64,000 nucleotides of DNA from assembly GCF_024347195.1 (NCBI RefSeq), contig NZ_AP025281.1, positions 3,720,001 through 3,784,000 on the forward strand, read 5' to 3'. This stretch comes from Aliamphritea hakodatensis (GTDB lineage Bacteria > Pseudomonadota > Gammaproteobacteria > Pseudomonadales > Balneatricaceae). The notes under the pieces were generated by a model. The model saw only the letters and a list, made by a program, of their open reading frames with translations, searched no databases and was not told the origin of the DNA. Below are positions 52,454 to 60,813 of this stretch, piece by piece; position 1 is the first letter of the stretch; each line of letters opens with the position of its first letter. The position numbers were made by a program, and so were the translations under genes.

Positions 52454-52711
52454 TTATTTATCGTCCATCAGGCTGGACATACTGAGATCAGGCAGATCTG
52501 CCTTGCCGACGATGATCATCACAACTCCGCTCATGAAGAAGAAAAAGGTCGAAGCCATAAAGCTGGCGGTTATCACATCTTCCATGCCCAGAGTCTGGGA
52601 TTTCAGATAGGTCATTACCAGACAAACTAACGCGATCAGTTCACTGAGCACGCCCATCACCATAGAGGTCTTCTGAAAGATGCCTTTTTTCTTTTTGAGT
52701 GTTTCTGTCAT
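52454..52711 (-). CDS. Hypothetical small membrane protein
   Basis: 85 residues with a Lys-rich N-terminus ('LKKKKGIFQK') and two membrane helices ('VMGVLSELIALVCLVMTYL' and 'FMASTFFFFMSGVVMIIVG'). This gives an inside-positive hairpin topology. GGTGAG precedes the ATG. I know no family; it stands alone. Confidence 0.7.
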   Translation of the reverse strand: MTETLKKKKGIFQKTSMVMGVLSELIALVCLVMTYLKSQTLGMEDVITASFMASTFFFFMSGVVMIIVGKADLPDLSMSSLMDDK

Positions 52712-52879
52712 GACTGCTGCTCACCGGGAAATAATAAGCCCTGATACTAGCAGCTGAGAAAAAAGCTGTTCGCTAAACAGAACGGTTCGTTGATCTGAGT
52801 CGGATAAAGTGGTCAGCAAAAATGACACCGTGGAAATGAGACGGCTATACGCGGCAACTTACGGTTACGGAAATAATGA

Positions 52880-53155
52880 TCAGCCATAATGATAGCGGCA
52901 CTGAACAATCACCAGATCATCATTCAGAATGGCATATACCAGCCGGTGCTCCCGGTCGATTCGCCGGGACCAGAATCCGGCCAGATCACCTTTTAATGCC
53001 TCTGGCTTCCCTAATCCGGCAAAAGGATTTCGGCGTATATCACCGATCAGCTGGTTAATCCGTTTAAGCTGTTTTTTATCGTGAGTCTGCCAATACAGAT
53101 AGTCTTCCCAGGCATTCCCCGCAAACTTTACAGCCAGTTTGCTAGTCTTCTTCAT
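52880..53155 (-). CDS. yoeB: YoeB/Txe family mRNA interferase toxin
   Basis: 91 residues of the YoeB/RelE fold: 'AWEDYLYWQTHDKKQLKRIN' opens it, and the catalytic end is 'FWSRRIDREHRLVYAI...VQCRYHYG' with the conserved Glu, Arg, His and terminal HY(G). YoeB binds the ribosome and cleaves mRNA in the A site until bound by YefM. The start overlaps the antitoxin gene by 14 bases, giving coupled translation. Confidence 0.93.
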   Translation of the reverse strand: MKKTSKLAVKFAGNAWEDYLYWQTHDKKQLKRINQLIGDIRRNPFAGLGKPEALKGDLAGFWSRRIDREHRLVYAILNDDLVIVQCRYHYG

Positions 53156-53405
53156 CCTGAATTAGCTCTCGTTCCTGAGTCTGGCCCGCTTTTACTTCAG
53201 CGATCGCATCCAGCAAGCGGCTGGCGTTAGCCGGGCTGCTCAGCAGGTAGAGTGTTTCCATAACACTGTCATAATCACTCTTGGACAGAATAACCACGTC
53301 ATCACCTTTTTGCCGGGTAACAACAGTCGCCTCGTGGGAATCACATACGGTATCCATCACCGTTTTTAAGCTGGCCCGGGCGTCGCTGTATGAGATTACA
53401 TTCAT
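53142..53405 (-). CDS. yefM: YefM/Phd family antitoxin
   Basis: 87 residues, starting 'NVISYSDARASLKTVMDTVC', the Phd/YefM DNA-binding fold, with the toxin-binding tail at the C-terminus ('QERELIQDEED'). It neutralises YoeB and represses its own operon through the TGTACA operator at 53461-53478. Confidence 0.93.
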   Translation of the reverse strand: MNVISYSDARASLKTVMDTVCDSHEATVVTRQKGDDVVILSKSDYDSVMETLYLLSSPANASRLLDAIAEVKAGQTQERELIQDEED

Positions 53406-53460
53406 ATTCGTTCACTTGCTGTAATTAAACATTCGGCTGAGATCACTTCTGATCATCATA

Positions 53461-53478
53461 TGTACAAAAACCTGTACA
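53461..53478. promoter_or_regulatory. YefM operator: two TGTACA hexamers
   Basis: TGTACA at 53461-53466 and 53473-53478, centre-to-centre 12 bp. This is the same motif and spacing as the characterised E. coli yefM-yoeB operator. It lies 56 bases upstream of yefM. Confidence 0.8.
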
Positions 53479-53567
53479 ATCAAATTTACTGCCTCCGTTT
53501 ATCTGATACGCGCATCCTGAGAATGCAGGTAAAAGATAATCACCGAATGAAGCGGTTCAGTCATTAT

Positions 53568-53600
53568 CGGTACTTCACTTTATTAAAAGGCGAAGTACCG
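53568..53600. other. Hairpin downstream of the GNAT gene
   Basis: A perfect 9-bp inverted repeat CGGTACTTC / GAAGTACCG around an AT-rich 15-base loop, just past the GNAT stop. There is no U-tract in the reading direction of that gene. Confidence 0.45.
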
Positions 53601-53613
53601 GCCAGCTTAAAAA

Positions 53614-54123
53614 TTATGCCTGTGCTGAAAACGCCCGGTTGTAAGTAACTTCTCCGACTGCACTGTTGTCATTAAACCGCAGCGCCAGAAAGTATTCCGG
53701 CGGGACATCCGCCAGTACCAGGCGGGGATCGGCGGTAAAGCCGAAGCGGCCATAATACTCAGGCTCGCCTAGCAGCACACAGCCATCCGCAGCGATTGCT
53801 TCAAGCGCAGCCAACGCTGCCCTCATCAACATCGAGCCGATGCCTTGCCCCTGATGCTCCGGCAATACCGACAATGGCCCCAGGCCATACCAGCCAGGTG
53901 CTTCGTCGCTTAAAGTGACCGGCGAAACTGCCACATGGCCAACCACACTCCCCTGCCATTCCGCCACCAGCGAGACTGTCAGTTGCCCGGCATTGCGCAG
54001 GTCACGGATAATAAACTGTTCGGTATGGCTGCTATAAGGCACGCCCTCAAACGCCAGCCGGGTTACGGCTTCTACACTGGCCTCATCGCCCGGCAACTCA
54101 TTTCGTATGTGTATATTCATCAT
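53614..54123 (-). CDS. GNAT family N-acetyltransferase
   Basis: About 169 residues of GNAT fold. The acetyl-CoA loop is 'VLPEHQGQGIGSMLMRAAL', preceded by the beta-bulge strand 'VVGHVAVSPV' and followed by 'VLLGEPEYYGRFGF', which is typical of the predicted YhbS-like group. It transfers an acetyl group to an amine; the substrate is unknown. Several ATGs compete for the start (54129, 54123, 54120); I favour 54123 because of GAGAAAG upstream. It lies 78 bases after rsgA in the same orientation. Confidence 0.85.
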   Translation of the reverse strand: MMNIHIRNELPGDEASVEAVTRLAFEGVPYSSHTEQFIIRDLRNAGQLTVSLVAEWQGSVVGHVAVSPVTLSDEAPGWYGLGPLSVLPEHQGQGIGSMLMRAALAALEAIAADGCVLLGEPEYYGRFGFTADPRLVLADVPPEYFLALRFNDNSAVGEVTYNRAFSAQA

Positions 54124-54201
54124 TTTCATCTTTCTCTGAAAGGCGCTGAGCACCGCATTACCAGTGTTCAGCGCCTGCCCGTTTAACTGTCAGCCAGACG
54201 A

Positions 54202-55254
54202 CTAACGCCCTTTTTTACGCTGCCGTGCTTCAGTTTGCACGGAACGGTAATAGCGGCTTTTTGAGCGGTCTCTGGCTCTTTTCTCTGCCAGACTGGCTGC
54301 ATTATGTGCCTGTTCACGCATCAGGCTGAGATAGTTCGCCAGACGGCGGGCATCAATCTTTTCAGCCTGTAACGCTTCAGTCACCGCACAGCCAGGTTCC
54401 GACTGATGCTGACAATCACTGTAGCGGCATCGCTCTGCCAGCTCTGTAATATCAGCAAAGGTCTCCTGCACACCGGTTTCACAGTCCGCCAGCTGCAACT
54501 CGCGCATGCCGGGGGTATCCAGCAGGATTCCCCCGTCATTCATAAGGTGCAGCGTACGGGCTGTGGTGGTGTGCCTGCCCTTATCGTCGGACGTTCTGGC
54601 TTCACCCGTCAGCAGAGCTGACTGCCCCAGCAGGGTGTTGATCAGGGTGGATTTCCCGACCCCGGACGACCCCAGTACCGCGACAGTACTGCCGGCACGG
54701 CACCATGGTTGCAGAGTTGCCACGCTGGCAGCATCCAGCCCGTTAACGGTTTCGACCACCAGCCGCGGGTCCAGTGCCTGAACCTGACGCTGATAGCCGG
54801 CAGGATCATCACAAAGATCGGCCTTGGTTAACACCACCACGGCATCCGCTCCGGCTTCACGGATTAATGCCAGATAGCGCTCAGTGCGGTTCAGTGAAAA
54901 GTCATGATTCAGTGCCGTTGCCACGAACACCGTATCAACATTCGCTGCGATCAGCTGTTCAGCCACCCTGCTGCCGGCAGCCTTACGGGAAAAGCAGGAG
55001 CGGCGTTGCAGCATCCTGTAAAAGCTTCCGTCCGGGTTCAGCAGCAGCCAGTCACCGGTTGTCAGTGTCAGTGCCGCCGGAATTGCCGGCCCGGCCATCA
55101 GCCTTTTCGGGCCCTGTTCGGTTAAAACATCAATACAGGACCGGTGCTGTGCAACGATTCTGGCGGGTACCTGGGCGGTACATTCTTCGAGTGAAAGTTG
55201 TTGTTGAAAAAACGCGCTCCATCCCAGTTGGGACAGGGTAAAAACTGTAGTCAT
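54202..55254 (-). CDS. rsgA: Ribosome small subunit-dependent GTPase A
   Basis: 350 residues. N-terminal OB fold, then a circularly permuted GTPase domain with G4 'TKAD' before G1 'GSSGVGKSTL' and G3 'DTPG', and a C-terminal zinc finger 'CRYSDCQHQSEPGC'. It matures the 30S subunit by proofreading the decoding site. A Lys/Arg-rich tail ('ARQRKKGR') follows. The start is ATG 55254, with AGGGG five bases upstream; an earlier TTG is less likely. Confidence 0.95.
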   Translation of the reverse strand: MTTVFTLSQLGWSAFFQQQLSLEECTAQVPARIVAQHRSCIDVLTEQGPKRLMAGPAIPAALTLTTGDWLLLNPDGSFYRMLQRRSCFSRKAAGSRVAEQLIAANVDTVFVATALNHDFSLNRTERYLALIREAGADAVVVLTKADLCDDPAGYQRQVQALDPRLVVETVNGLDAASVATLQPWCRAGSTVAVLGSSGVGKSTLINTLLGQSALLTGEARTSDDKGRHTTTARTLHLMNDGGILLDTPGMRELQLADCETGVQETFADITELAERCRYSDCQHQSEPGCAVTEALQAEKIDARRLANYLSLMREQAHNAASLAEKRARDRSKSRYYRSVQTEARQRKKGR

Positions 55255-55473
55255 AGGAACCCCTGACGCATGCAATAGGCAGCGTCCGATAAATGATTCA
55301 TCGGGGGCAAAGACGCCCCGGTTTAAAAACCGGGCAGCGAAATCAGGTTAAGTCGATTTCAGCTTACTGCCCGGAAGGTGTTGACTACAATCATGAGTAC
55401 CCTCCGGCGTGAGATAAGTTATTCAGGAGGGGTAATGTATCAGACGGTGGGGTTCTGTCAAGCCGGCCCCCAT

Positions 55474-55504
55474 ATAGAAAAGCAGCGCTACCGGGTAGCG
55501 CTGC
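55474..55504 (-). terminator. Rho-independent terminator of the NTF2-like gene
   Basis: On the minus strand, a perfect 10-bp stem GCAGCGCTAC / GTAGCGCTGC (3-base loop) is followed by TTTTCTATAT, 15 bases after the stop at 55519. Confidence 0.8.
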
Positions 55505-55518
55505 CTGATCCGCGCCGG

Positions 55519-56001
55519 CTATTGTTGTCCGATCTGGGCAAACAGCTTAGCCACATCTTCCACATGCCAGAGGCCGGTTATTTTTCCTGCGTCATTGAAT
55601 TCCCACAGTTCCATACCGGCAATGTCGAAGCGATTTCCGGAGGCCGGCACACCGAATAAATCACCGGTATGTGTGCCTTTCCATTTCCAGCGCACCAGCG
55701 CTTTATTCCCACCTACCGGTTCAATGAAGGTGATCTCATGGACAGCATCCTCCGAAGCGGCCAGCAGCAGGTCGTAGAAGGCTGCCATCATTTCTCCGTT
55801 ACTGTCAGCGTGGCCCGGCTGCGGATCATGATCCGTGAAACTGTCGGCAAAGAAGCCTGCCAGCTTATTCTGATCCAGCGGCCGGCTGTCGGCTACCTGA
55901 TAAAATGTCTGCATTATTTCTGCCGGTGTCTGTGCGTAAAGGGGTTGCACCGACGCAAACAGCAGCAGTGCTGAAATCATTGTTTTTTTAACTGGCGACA
56001 T
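55519..56001 (-). CDS. Secreted NTF2-like/SnoaL-type protein
   Basis: 160 residues with a signal peptide ('ISALLLFASVQPLYAQ') and an NTF2-like cone fold. The pattern 'FTDHDPQPGH', then 'VRWKWKGTHTGDLFGVPASGN' and 'MELWEFNDAGKITGLWHV', is typical of ester-cyclase (SnoaL) relatives. The ligand or reaction is unknown. I choose ATG 56001 because AAGGAT is then at the right distance; the ATG at 56007 is too close to it. It is divergent from the HxlR-type regulator. Confidence 0.85.
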   Translation of the reverse strand: MSPVKKTMISALLLFASVQPLYAQTPAEIMQTFYQVADSRPLDQNKLAGFFADSFTDHDPQPGHADSNGEMMAAFYDLLLAASEDAVHEITFIEPVGGNKALVRWKWKGTHTGDLFGVPASGNRFDIAGMELWEFNDAGKITGLWHVEDVAKLFAQIGQQ

Positions 56002-56144
56002 AGCCATATCCTTAAAATTAATGGTTTAAATTAAAAGACTTACCATGGCATTCACGACTCGAGTGATGCAGACTATATTCGCTGGTCGCTGCTTTTGTAA
56101 GCAGATACCTTCAGGTTAATTGGTTACTTTCAGGTAAGTTTTAA

Positions 56145-56477
56145 ATGGAATCAGACGGTTACAGAAAATGCCCTGTTCAGCGAACGCTGGAGGCAGTTGG
56201 CGGCAAATGGAAACTGCTGATAATCGCCAGCATTAAAAGCGAGGAAGTGGTGCGGTTCAGTGTGCTGAACCATCTGGTCACGGGCATTTCGCAGAAAGTG
56301 TTAGCCGCACAGCTGAAAGAGCTGGAAGCGGAAGGGTTTATACGCCGAACAGCCTATCCGGAAGTACCACCCAGAGTGGAATACAGCCTGACCGACCTGG
56401 GTAAATCACTGTATCCGGTGCTGGATTCAATTGCCGACTGGGCGGAAGCGAATTATCCGGATAAGCCGCCAGCCTGA
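56145..56477 (+). CDS. HxlR family transcriptional regulator
   Basis: 110 residues. 'CPVQRTLEAVGGKWKLLIIASI' opens the winged helix and carries the conserved N-terminal cysteine C9 that senses electrophiles in several HxlR proteins. 'ISQKVLAAQLKELEAEGFIRR' is the recognition helix. It probably regulates the divergent secreted NTF2-like gene. Effector unknown. Confidence 0.88.
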   Translation: MESDGYRKCPVQRTLEAVGGKWKLLIIASIKSEEVVRFSVLNHLVTGISQKVLAAQLKELEAEGFIRRTAYPEVPPRVEYSLTDLGKSLYPVLDSIADWAEANYPDKPPA

Positions 56478-56551
56478 TACCCACTGCCACCAATGGTTAT
56501 TGCCCGGACATTTACCTGACTCTCTGCCGCCCTGTTCAGATATATTTTTGT

Positions 56552-56575
56552 TCAGGCCTGCGCGCACAGGCCTGA
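56552..56575. other. Intergenic hairpin
   Basis: A perfect 9-bp stem TCAGGCCTG / CAGGCCTGA with loop CGCGCA, between the convergent HxlR and GcvT-like genes. It shares the core AGGCCTGCGCGCA with the hairpin at 7590-7612. It has no U-tract. Confidence 0.6.
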
Positions 56576-56591
56576 CCGGACATCACCGATA

Positions 56592-57701
56592 TCAGCCTTC
56601 GTGGGTGCGCCGCTTTTGCGGATCATAAAACGGCATGGTGCTTACTTTTGCCAGATATTCGCTACCGTCTTCGGCAACCGCGACCAGCGCCGTTCCCGGT
56701 GATGCTGCCGCCGGAGACACATGGCCCAGCGCCAGTGACTGATTCATCCGGTGGGACCAGCAGGGGCTGTTCACCACGCCCACTGTTTCACCGTCCAGTT
56801 TCAGAACCTCGCCACCGGCAAGGCTGTCGCTGTGATCAAAGACGAATCCTGCCGGCAAAATCCTCGGTGACTGTTCTGCAGCAAACAATGCATCCTTACC
56901 CCGGAAGGAGCCTTTGTTGCGGCTGACCGTAAACCCCAGCCCCACTTCCCAGGGGGTATGTTCGGTGGTCATATCATAGCCATAGAATAACAGCCCGGCT
57001 TCAATACGGACTTTATCCAGCGCCGTAAAGGAACAGGGCATGACACCGTCCCCGGCCCCTTCACTGAGCAGGTTATCCCAAATATCACCGGCCCATGCCT
57101 GATCCACCAGAATTTCATAGCCCCGCTCGCCGGAATAACCGGTACGGGATATCCGGCAGGGGTGACCAAACAGCTCTGCAGCCTGATGATGAAAATACGC
57201 CATCCCGCTGAGATCCGCCGAACAGAAACGGTTTAACAGCGCCAGCGCCTTTGGCCCCTGCAACGACAGATTATGCAGGGCATCATCCAGTTCAATGCTG
57301 ACGTTCAGCCCTTCAGCGGATTCCTGCAGATACGCCATGCTCTCCCCCGAGCCATGGCAGAACAGCCATTCATCTGCACCGTTGTTGGCAATGATGGCAT
57401 CGTCACAGACCGTTCCCTGTGGTGTCAGAATGGCACCGTAGGCCGATTTTCCGGGATAAATACCTGTCATATCACGGGTGATGACATGGTCGGCCACTTT
57501 CAGGGCATCCGGGCCGCGCAGATACACTTTCTTCAGCGGCGACATATCAAACAGCCCGGCCGCGCCACGGACCGCATCATGTTCCGCACAGGGGTCACTG
57601 GCATATGTCCAGGCGGTGCCCATGCCGTTCCAGTCTTCCAGTTCAGACCCTAACGCCCGGTGACGGCTGGCCAGTACGGAGTGTCGTGTAGATTCGCTCA
57701 T
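56592..57701 (-). CDS. GcvT-like folate-dependent aminomethyltransferase family protein
   Basis: 369 residues with the GCV_T fold: 'AVRGAAGLFDMSPLKKVYLRG' (in parts 'AVRGAAGLFDMSP' and 'LKKVYLRG'), 'RTGYSGERGYEILVD', 'ARIEAGL'-type 'VRIEAGLLFYGYDM', and a C-terminal GCV_T_C barrel. Such proteins move a one-carbon unit to tetrahydrofolate. No gcvH or gcvP is nearby. Instead it lies 71 bases after an MttB-like methyltransferase, so it probably passes methyl groups from that enzyme or its product to folate. AAGGA precedes the ATG. Confidence 0.85.
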   Translation of the reverse strand: MSESTRHSVLASRHRALGSELEDWNGMGTAWTYASDPCAEHDAVRGAAGLFDMSPLKKVYLRGPDALKVADHVITRDMTGIYPGKSAYGAILTPQGTVCDDAIIANNGADEWLFCHGSGESMAYLQESAEGLNVSIELDDALHNLSLQGPKALALLNRFCSADLSGMAYFHHQAAELFGHPCRISRTGYSGERGYEILVDQAWAGDIWDNLLSEGAGDGVMPCSFTALDKVRIEAGLLFYGYDMTTEHTPWEVGLGFTVSRNKGSFRGKDALFAAEQSPRILPAGFVFDHSDSLAGGEVLKLDGETVGVVNSPCWSHRMNQSLALGHVSPAAASPGTALVAVAEDGSEYLAKVSTMPFYDPQKRRTHEG

Positions 57702-57772
57702 AACTGTTTTCCTTATTGTTTCAGAAAGTCAGATTGCTCTGTGGGAGGTTTTAACCGGTTGCAGTGAACAGC

Positions 57773-59326
57773 TCAGTACCACTGATCCGGCATGGAGGCT
57801 TTGCGGTCTTCAATGAAGGCCTTCAGTTCGCGGTCTTTGGCGGCATCAAATTCCGGTGGCCGGTAGTCAGCCAGCATGGCTTTCCAGCGGGCATTGGCAC
57901 GCTGTTCGATCGTCAGGCTGCCGTCTTCCTGCCACTGCTCAAAAGAATTGGTATCCGCCAGATCAGAGAGATAATTCGCCTCGCGGAAGTTCGCCATGGT
58001 GTGCTCGGTGGCAAGGAAGTTTTCGCCGGGGCCGGCCTGCAAATAGGCCTGGGTCCCCAGGCTGTTGGCATCAATGGTCAGCCCGGCCAGCTGGGTATGG
58101 ATCATGCCGCAGCGGTCCAGATCCATAACAAATTTTTCATAGCCCATGGTCAGCCCGCCTTCCAGCCAGCCCGCGGCATGGAGAATATAATTGCCCCCGG
58201 CCAGCAGCCCCGCATTCATGCTGTCGGAGGATTCCTGCATAGCCTGTCCGTCTGCCACTTTAGAAGCAGTTAAGTGCCCGCCGCACCGCAGCGGCAGGCC
58301 CAGCCGGCGGCACAGTTGGCCAATCGCCAGCGCAGACAGGTTGGCTTCAGGCGTACCGAATGTCGGTGCGCCGCTCTTGAGATTCATCGTGGTGAGAAAA
58401 TTGCCATATACCACCGGGGAGCCGGGCCGCACCAGTTGCCCCAGCGCAATGCCCACCATAGCTTCCGCATGGGCCTGGGCAATCAGGGCCGGCTGGGTCA
58501 CCGGGCCCATCGCACCACCGAGAATAAAGGGCGATAACACAATGCCCTGATTCGCCCGGGCATACGCCTTCAGGGAACCTGTCATCACGTCATCGAATAC
58601 CAGCGGCGAATTCACATTGATATTGCCCTGAATCACACAGTGCGTATCCATGTACTCCTGCCCGTAGACCAGCCGGGCCATGGTGATAGAATCCTCTGCC
58701 CGTTCGGCACTGGTCACCGCGCCCATAAAGGGCTTTTCAGAATACCGCAGATGGGCGTACGTCATATCCAGATGGCGCTTGTTCACCGGAATGTTCACCG
58801 GTTCACAGACAGTGCCACCGGAGTGCTGGAGCCAGGGTGTCTGCTGCGCCAGTTTGACGAAATTTTCAAAGTCATTCAGGGTGGCATAACGCCGGCCATT
58901 ATCCAGATCCGTCACAAAGGGGGAGCCGTAAGCCGGGGTAAGTACCACCGATTTACCCCCCACCGGCACCACATAATCCGGCTTGCGGCCGTACAGGTTA
59001 AACCTGTGGGGCGCTGTCTGACACAACTGCCGGGCCAGCCCCTGAGGAAAACGCACCCGGTCGCCGTCGACCAATGCTCCGGCAGCGGCAAACAGTGCCA
59101 GCGCTTCTTCATCGTTTTTAAACACAATGCCGATATCTTCCAGGATCCAGTCGGCCTGATCTTCCAGTGCATCCAGTGCGGCGTCATCCAGCAGGTTATA
59201 CAGCGGTGTTTTACGGTCAATCAGGTGCACCTTCGGCAGTGGATTTCCCCGCTGCGTAATCCTGCCCGGACGGCGGTTACGCCGGGTTGGCCGGCCGGCC
59301 TGTTTAGCGTTCTCTGAATGCAACAT
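57773..59326 (-). CDS. MttB-like (COG5598) methyltransferase, non-pyrrolysine
   Basis: 517 residues of the trimethylamine methyltransferase superfamily, continuous without an amber codon. Pyrrolysine is therefore absent, as in glycine-betaine methyltransferase MtgB and its kin. Landmarks are 'LRYSEKPFMGAVTS', 'GAMGPVTQPALIAQAHAEAM' and 'LHAAGWLEGGLTMGYEKFVMD', in parts 'LHAAGWLEGGLTMG' and 'YEKFVMDLDRCG'. It probably demethylates a quaternary or tertiary amine. Known members pass the methyl group to a corrinoid protein, and none is encoded here. The start is ATG 59326, with GAGGGT seven bases upstream. A divergent LysR gene lies upstream. Confidence 0.85.
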   Translation of the reverse strand: MLHSENAKQAGRPTRRNRRPGRITQRGNPLPKVHLIDRKTPLYNLLDDAALDALEDQADWILEDIGIVFKNDEEALALFAAAGALVDGDRVRFPQGLARQLCQTAPHRFNLYGRKPDYVVPVGGKSVVLTPAYGSPFVTDLDNGRRYATLNDFENFVKLAQQTPWLQHSGGTVCEPVNIPVNKRHLDMTYAHLRYSEKPFMGAVTSAERAEDSITMARLVYGQEYMDTHCVIQGNINVNSPLVFDDVMTGSLKAYARANQGIVLSPFILGGAMGPVTQPALIAQAHAEAMVGIALGQLVRPGSPVVYGNFLTTMNLKSGAPTFGTPEANLSALAIGQLCRRLGLPLRCGGHLTASKVADGQAMQESSDSMNAGLLAGGNYILHAAGWLEGGLTMGYEKFVMDLDRCGMIHTQLAGLTIDANSLGTQAYLQAGPGENFLATEHTMANFREANYLSDLADTNSFEQWQEDGSLTIEQRANARWKAMLADYRPPEFDAAKDRELKAFIEDRKASMPDQWY

Positions 59327-59454
59327 CCGCATACCCTCTTAATGAACGTAATAGAAACAATGAAAGCCCCGCGGGCCGAGCACAGAATCAAAATTATTGA
59401 TCCTGACCTGACCACACACATGCAAAATGCGCCGACTCTCTGTTATCTTTGATG

Positions 59455-59480
59455 TAAATTAAGGTATCACCGGTAATTTA
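59455..59480. promoter_or_regulatory. Probable LysR operator upstream of the MttB-like gene
   Basis: A perfect 7-bp inverted repeat TAAATTA (59455-59461) / TAATTTA (59474-59480) with a 12-base spacer, in the divergent region between the MttB-like gene and the LysR gene. Confidence 0.5.
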
Positions 59481-59557
59481 ACCGGCACAATGCAAAAGAT
59501 TTGCTCAGTCTGTTCAAATAATTTGAACCTGAAACCCACCTGTTATGAGTTGATATT

Positions 59558-60436
59558 ATGCGCTTCAGACACTACGACAGCCTGCGCCTGTTTGATGTGG
59601 TCGCCCGCCACCTGAGCTTCACTCAGGCCGCTGAGGAACTGCACCTGACCAAAGGGGCGGTGAGCTATCAGATCACCCGGCTGGAAGAAGCACTGGGATT
59701 CAGCCTGTTTATCCGCAAACACAAAGGCATTTTGCTCACCCCCAAAGGTAAGCAGCTTTGGCATACATCTCAGGCGGCCTTTCACGATCTGGAGAACTTA
59801 ATTACCCAACTGAGAGAAGATGACACCAGCCGGATCACCGTGGGCATGTCGACCTACTTTGCCTCTCGCTGGCTGTCTCCGCGGCTGATGAACTTTATGG
59901 CTGAACACCCCAACATCAGCCTGCGGTTACAGCCAATGATTGACCTTTCGGACTTTCATACAGAAAACATTGATATGGCAATTCGCTGGGGTAAAGGCCA
60001 CTGGCCCGGCATGCATGTGGAACTGCTGCGGCAGGCTCCGGTGCGACCGGCAACCGGCACAAAAACCGCTGCTGGACTGGCAGGCCAGCCGCCCCATGAA
60101 TGGGTGAATACACTGACACTGCTGCACGACCGGGAGAACAGCCCTGCCTGGCAGGAATGGCATCAGCGGGCAGATGAACCCTACCACGCCAAACAGGGCG
60201 GATTGGTGATTCAGGACCCGAACGTCCGGGTGCAGGCGATGATAGATGGTCAGGGCGTGGGGCTATATGACGACCTGATTTCAGCCGAGCTGAACAGTGG
60301 CCAGCTGGAATGGCTGTCGGACATCAGCATGCCGGAGTATGGCTACTTTCTGGTGTATCCGGCCAACGCACTGAATAACCCGGCCTTACGGGCTTTCCGG
60401 GACTGGATTATCGAGGCGGCTGAAATGCCCGGCTAA
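59558..60436 (+). CDS. LysR family transcriptional regulator (GcvA-like)
   Basis: 292 residues. 'LFDVVARHLSFTQAAEELHLTKGAVSYQI' in parts 'ARHLSFTQAAEELHL' and 'TKGAVSYQITRLEEALG' gives a GcvA-subfamily winged helix, and the effector domain shows 'AIRWGKGHWPGMHVELL'. It is divergent from the MttB-like/GcvT-like pair and shares an inverted repeat, so it probably controls that pair in response to the methylated substrate or glycine. Confidence 0.88.
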   Translation: MRFRHYDSLRLFDVVARHLSFTQAAEELHLTKGAVSYQITRLEEALGFSLFIRKHKGILLTPKGKQLWHTSQAAFHDLENLITQLREDDTSRITVGMSTYFASRWLSPRLMNFMAEHPNISLRLQPMIDLSDFHTENIDMAIRWGKGHWPGMHVELLRQAPVRPATGTKTAAGLAGQPPHEWVNTLTLLHDRENSPAWQEWHQRADEPYHAKQGGLVIQDPNVRVQAMIDGQGVGLYDDLISAELNSGQLEWLSDISMPEYGYFLVYPANALNNPALRAFRDWIIEAAEMPG

Positions 60437-60472
60437 CCCTGTATAAAGTACAATGTAGTCAAATTCCGGGCA

Positions 60473-60498
60473 TAAAAAATCCCTGCAATGGCAGGGAT
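60473..60498 (-). terminator. Rho-independent terminator of yjfB
   Basis: On the minus strand, ATCCCTGC / GCAGGGAT with a 4-base loop is followed by TTTTTTA, 17 bases after the yjfB stop. It can also act weakly for the convergent LysR gene. Confidence 0.85.
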
Positions 60499-60515
60499 CT
60501 TTCCGGACGATGCCC

Positions 60516-60710
60516 TCAGGCATACACATTGATATTTTGCCCCAGCGATGACGTCGGATCCGTTGGCATGACCGTGCTGTTGATCAGCTGCAGGGCCATC
60601 TGACCTTCATCTTCGATCTGCTTTATCGCTTTCGCTGTCATCTCGACACCCACCTCAGCCTGAATATTCTGTTGCTGATAAGCGGATATTGAAGCGGCAG
60701 AGAGTTCCAT
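60516..60710 (-). CDS. YjfB family putative motility protein
   Basis: 64 residues. The helical segment 'VGVEMTAKAIKQIEDEGQMALQLI' and the Pro/Gly-rich end 'PTDPTSSLGQNINVYA' match the small YjfB proteins annotated as putative motility proteins. AGAGGA lies before the ATG. It stands alone with a strong terminator. A flagellar link is by family name only. Confidence 0.75.
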   Translation of the reverse strand: MELSAASISAYQQQNIQAEVGVEMTAKAIKQIEDEGQMALQLINSTVMPTDPTSSLGQNINVYA

Positions 60711-60813
60711 GATTTTATCCTCTGGTGAAAAGGCACGTGAAGGTTAACGGCCACAACCGCCGGGACTTTACCGACGCCCCCAAAATTCTGAATGAAAAGA
60801 ATTCATCTTACTG

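Noticed and set aside
57773..59326. Pyrrolysine-containing MttB
   Set aside because: The gene has no in-frame TAG and reads at full length, and no pyl genes are seen.
59558..60436. Compensated frameshift in the LysR gene around the APVRPATGTKTAAGL stretch
   Set aside because: The stretch looks unusual, but neither other frame gives a better match, and the downstream sequence resumes a normal LysR effector domain without stops.
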